From Acidovorax radicis N35 (GTDB lineage: Bacteria; Pseudomonadota; Gammaproteobacteria; Burkholderiales; Burkholderiaceae_C): DNA of 64,000 nt. The notes under the pieces are model-generated. The model worked only from the letters and a program-made list of their open reading frames with translations. It did not search any database and was not told the DNA's origin. Every line of letters begins with the position of its first letter. The stretch's first letter is position 1. The DNA lies in contig NZ_AFBG01000021.1 of assembly GCF_000204195.1 (NCBI RefSeq), positions 620,001 to 684,000 on the forward strand, given 5' to 3'. Below are positions 61,295 to 64,000 of the stretch, one piece after another. Position numbers and translations under genes: made by a program.

Positions 61295-61311
61295 TATGCA
61301 AATAATGCATA
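61295..61311 (-). promoter_or_regulatory. Palindrome upstream of gdhA
   Basis: TATGCA AATAA TGCATA is a perfect 17-bp inverted repeat 84 bases before the gdhA start. The shape (T-N11-A core, short arms) fits Lrp/AsnC- or LysR-type sites; the regulator is unknown. The rest of the 195-bp gap shows no gene. Confidence 0.5.
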
Positions 61312-61406
61312 ACCGCGGGAAAACACCGCCCAATGCGGCACTGCAGCAAAAGTATGGCTAATGGATGTGCTGAAAAGGCAGCGTGGTGCACTGCCGCACA
61401 AAGGTG

Positions 61407-62294
61407 TTATTCGACCGTGAAACGGGCCAGCGCGGGGTCGCCGGCGGGGTAGCGCAGGTCCAGGTTCTGCAGCAGATCGCGCAGCACCGTGGCGATCATC
61501 AGGTTGCGGTGGGTCTTGGAGTTGGAAGGCACGATGGTCCAAGGGGCCCAGGGCGTGTGGGTGGCTGCCAGCAGGGTGCCATAGGCATCTTGGTACTGCG
61601 CCCACTGCTTGCGCACCTCGATATCGCCCATGCTGAACTTCCAGTGCTTGGTGGGGTCGTCCAGGCGCTCCTGCAGCCGCTCGCGCTGCTCGTCAAAGCC
61701 GATGTGCAGCAGGAACTTGAGCACGATGGTGCCCGTCTCGCTGAGCATGCGCTCGAAGTCGTTGATGTGCGCCAGCCGCTGCTGGTGCTGCGCGGGCGTG
61801 ATCCAGCCGTTGACCACGGGCACCAGCACGTCCTCGTAGTGGCTGCGGTTGAACACGGTGATGTCACCCGCCTGCGGCACCTGCTGGTGGATGCGCCAGA
61901 GGTAATCGTGGGCTCGCTCGGCTTCGGTGGGGGCTTTCCAGCCGACGGCGTGCACGCCCAGGGCGCTCATGCGGCCAAACACGCCACGGATCGTGCCGTC
62001 CTTGCCCGAGGTGTCGGTGCCTTGCAGCACCACCAGCAGCTTGTGGCGCTTGTCTGCGTAGAACAGGTTCTGCAGCGTGTCGAGCTCGGCAGCCAGTGCA
62101 TCGACCGCCGCCTTGTCCTCGGACTTGCTGCCCAGCGAAAACGGTTTGGCGCCAGGGTCGAAATCTTCCAGCGATACGGCAGTCGGTGGGGCCTTGCTGC
62201 GCCGCCCTTGGGTTGCTGGCTCGGCGGGGCCGGGTTGCCAGGGCAGGCAGCGCTGCCACAGGGAGGATTGGCTCGAATCAAGGGGAAACGGCAT
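61407..62294 (-). CDS. Polyphosphate kinase 2 family protein
   Basis: PPK2 enzymes use polyphosphate to phosphorylate nucleotides. The 295-residue protein has Walker A GTDTSGKDG at 92-100, the lid stretch, Walker B-type FNRSHYEDVLVP, and KFLLHIGFDEQRERLQERLDDPTKHWKF. The length and single domain fit PPK2 class I/III, which act on ADP or AMP. The exact class is not decided. The start at 62294 is MPFPLDSSQS; the longer frame upstream is not coding. Confidence 0.9.
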   Translation of the reverse strand: MPFPLDSSQSSLWQRCLPWQPGPAEPATQGRRSKAPPTAVSLEDFDPGAKPFSLGSKSEDKAAVDALAAELDTLQNLFYADKRHKLLVVLQGTDTSGKDGTIRGVFGRMSALGVHAVGWKAPTEAERAHDYLWRIHQQVPQAGDITVFNRSHYEDVLVPVVNGWITPAQHQQRLAHINDFERMLSETGTIVLKFLLHIGFDEQRERLQERLDDPTKHWKFSMGDIEVRKQWAQYQDAYGTLLAATHTPWAPWTIVPSNSKTHRNLMIATVLRDLLQNLDLRYPAGDPALARFTVE

Positions 62295-62446
62295 GGGGGC
62301 TCCGGGCAATGCGGCAGATGGCCCCATTGGAACACTGTGCCCCGGCGGTGGTGTGCCAACGGTTCGCAAAACGTGCGGCGCGTGACTTCGCTCCGTCCCC
62401 CCGGCGCTGAAGTGCCCGAGGGTGTGGCGGGCTCGCTCGTAGCTTC

Positions 62447-63436
62447 TCAGCCGTGCGCCATGCGGTAGGCCAGCGGCGTCTGCCCCGTGGCCTGCTGAAA
62501 AGCGCGGTGCAGGCCCGCCTCGCTGGCAAAGCCCAGGTCTTCGGCAATGCGCTTGAGCGGCAGGGGTGTGTCGCACAGGGCCTCGCTCACCTGCCGCAGC
62601 TTGATGCGCCGCATCCAGTGCGCGGCAGAAAGACCCGTGTGCGCCTGCACCCGCCGCGCCAGCGTGCGGGGCGACAGGCCCAGCGCATCGGCCAGCGCGG
62701 GCAGGCGCAGGGCGCTGGCGGGGCAACGCTGCACCCAGAGCATCGCGCGCCGCAGTTCGGCGTCGGCTGTCGCCATGAGGTCATGCCCGGCAAACGCCGG
62801 GTGGGTGGTGCGTGGGCGGGGCAGCATCAGCAGCGACTGCAGATCCGCCAGGGCTGCGGCATCCAGGCGCGTTGCCAGCGCGTGCAGCATCAGGGGTAGG
62901 TAGCCGTTGGCGCCTGCAGCGGTGGTGATGGGGCCGTCTTCCACCAAAGGCTCGTCAAAGCGCCAGTGCACCGCGCCAAACTGCTGCTGCAGCGGGGCCC
63001 GCAGCCACCAGGTGGCCGTGGCGCCGCGCCCGCGCATCCGGCCGCTGGCCGCTGCCAGCGCCACGCCCGCGCAATAGCTCCACACCTGGGTGCGGCGGGG
63101 CAGGGCCCGCAGTGCCGCGATGGCGGGCGCGATCTGCTGTTGCAGCTGCGGCATCTGCAGTCCATCGGGCGAAGACAGCCACAGGCCGGGCACCAGCACC
63201 GCGTCCACCTCGGCCTGCGCCAGGGCCACGCTGGGCGTGAGGGCAGGGCCTTGCCAAGTGGGCACGGGCTGCTGGTCTGCACCGGCCCAGCAGGTGGTGA
63301 TAACCGCGCGCTGCGCGCGCAGGTTCGCGGCGCGGGCCAGGTCGGCGGTGGCAAAGAGGCCTGCGGGCATGCAGCCGGGGTACAGCAGCAGTGCCAGGCG
63401 CAGGGGTGGTGAGGGTGTGGTGGCGGCACGGGGCAT
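62447..63436 (-). CDS. GlxA-type AraC-family regulator with DJ-1/PfpI domain
   Basis: The 329-residue protein has an N-terminal DJ-1/PfpI-like domain (about 10-185: LALLLYPGC, AEVDAVLVPGLWLS, VWSYCAGVALAAASG) and a C-terminal AraC helix-turn-helix pair (about 225-325: LADALGLSPRTLARRVQAHTG, IAEDLGFASEAGLHRAFQQATG). GlxA-type regulators control amine or amino-acid catabolism. It is divergent from the metallo-beta-lactamase gene with a 113-bp gap, which is its likely target. Confidence 0.9.
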   Translation of the reverse strand: MPRAATTPSPPLRLALLLYPGCMPAGLFATADLARAANLRAQRAVITTCWAGADQQPVPTWQGPALTPSVALAQAEVDAVLVPGLWLSSPDGLQMPQLQQQIAPAIAALRALPRRTQVWSYCAGVALAAASGRMRGRGATATWWLRAPLQQQFGAVHWRFDEPLVEDGPITTAAGANGYLPLMLHALATRLDAAALADLQSLLMLPRPRTTHPAFAGHDLMATADAELRRAMLWVQRCPASALRLPALADALGLSPRTLARRVQAHTGLSAAHWMRRIKLRQVSEALCDTPLPLKRIAEDLGFASEAGLHRAFQQATGQTPLAYRMAHG

Positions 63437-63549
63437 TCGGCGAGATGGTATGGCTTGAAATGGAAAGAAATTGTCAAAACAGGCCATTCTCGCCAGGCGC
63501 TCGAATCCCAACAATCCACTGCACACCCACTGGCTTCGGAGCCCACCCC

Positions 63550-64000
63550 ATGCAGATCACCCAATTGCGCAACGCCACCTTGCTTCTTGAATTCACCTCT
63601 GCAGAAGGTCGCCCCGTGGGCCTGCTGGTGGACCCCATGCTCGCCCCCCGGGGCAGCCTGCCCGCGTTGCGCTATCTGGGTTCCGGGCGCCAGCGCAACC
63701 CTATTGTGGAGCTGCCCGAGGGCACGGACGCGCTGCTGCAGCGCGTGACCCACGCCCTCATCACACACTGCCAGCGCGGCCACTTCGACCACCTGGACAG
63801 CGCGGGCAAGCGCTTTCTGCGCGAGCGGCAGATCCCGGTGGTCTGCATGCCGCGCGATGCGGGCTACCTGGCGCAGCGGGGCCTCGTGGTGTTGCCTTTG
63901 TCGGGCCCGGAGCGCCAGCCGTTCGCGCTGGGCGGCCACATCACACCGATTGCCTGCGTGCACGGACGGGGCTGGATTGCGCGCTTCATGGAGCATGGCC
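63550..64000 (+). CDS. Metallo-beta-lactamase-fold hydrolase (5' part)
   Basis: The frame starts MQITQLRNATLLLEF and runs off the right edge after 150 codons without a stop. It contains VDPML, THCQRGHFDHLD as the metal-binding histidine cluster, VVCMPRDAGYL, and a glycine-rich strand. The spacing of the first histidine (H-x5-HFDH) is wider than the usual HxHxDH, so metal ligation should be checked. Its divergent neighbour is a GlxA-type regulator. Confidence 0.8.
   Translation, partial: MQITQLRNATLLLEFTSAEGRPVGLLVDPMLAPRGSLPALRYLGSGRQRNPIVELPEGTDALLQRVTHALITHCQRGHFDHLDSAGKRFLRERQIPVVCMPRDAGYLAQRGLVVLPLSGPERQPFALGGHITPIACVHGRGWIARFMEHG

Noticed and set aside
1..64000. CRISPR array, prophage or integrative element
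   Set aside because: No regularly spaced repeats with unique spacers, no phage structural genes, no integrase or tRNA attachment site was seen.

Overview
The window is GC-rich and densely coded and looks like chromosome from a member of the Comamonadaceae (Betaproteobacteria, Burkholderiales), most likely Acidovorax or a close relative. This is inferred from protein style, the split metH, the IPTL-type C-terminal sorting motifs, and a dispersed intergenic palindrome (core TGGCGCTT...AAGCGC followed by GCTATC/T) seen at nine full sites. No rRNA, tRNA, CRISPR array, prophage or complete insertion sequence was found. Most long antisense reading frames are codon-bias shadows.

Layout. 0-3.6 kb: a histidine-triad gene broken by a 270-bp MITE-like element, an EamA transporter, a beta-propeller-like lipoprotein, and a decayed second copy of the EamA gene. 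3.6-5.5 kb: minCDE, the division-site system. 5.6-14.9 kb: small metabolic and regulatory genes (MOSC, flavin reductase, alpha/beta hydrolase without its nucleophile, YdcF, quinone-type oxidoreductase with TetR, atypical SDR with LysR, D-amino-acid dehydrogenase with an ArgP-like LysR). 14.9-17.7 kb: two genes whose products carry exosortase-H (IPTL) type signals. 17.8-24.4 kb: AraC and TetR regulators, two fasciclin genes behind a phased triple palindrome, UspA, a phosphoesterase, a LysR regulator and a small membrane protein. 24.6-29 kb: pckG, queC, a 48-residue membrane protein and threonine deaminase.

29.1-38.8 kb is an anaerobic and nitric-oxide block. NorR and the quinol NO reductase NorZ diverge across three GT-N7-AC sites and a sigma-54 promoter, with a hemerythrin gene downstream. 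Next comes the class III ribonucleotide reductase, with FNR-like and NrdR boxes. Its glycyl-radical domain is detached into its own 70-residue gene between nrdD and nrdG. An indolepyruvate/phenylpyruvate decarboxylase follows. 38.9-44.6 kb holds a HipA-like kinase with its own DNA-binding head (HipH type), recQ, and a less GC-rich islet with higB, a HigA antitoxin fused to an ImmA/IrrE metallopeptidase, and two very small genes.

44.7-51.6 kb carries the homocysteine domain of a split MetH, two tRNA-modification genes (ttcA, trhP), an SH3-like secreted protein and a CorA-like transporter. 52.4-53.6 kb is a gene broken at a ten-C tract. 53.8-56.4 kb is a cyclic-di-GMP group: an EAL phosphodiesterase with an amber codon, a GAF-GGDEF cyclase and a stand-alone BLUF photoreceptor. 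56.5-64 kb has an acyl/AMP ligase with a translationally coupled transporter, glutamate dehydrogenase, a PPK2 kinase, a GlxA-type regulator and the start of a metallo-beta-lactamase-fold gene. The strongest leads are the detached glycyl-radical domain, the antitoxin-protease fusion with its small satellites, the BLUF/c-di-GMP group and the dispersed repeat family.
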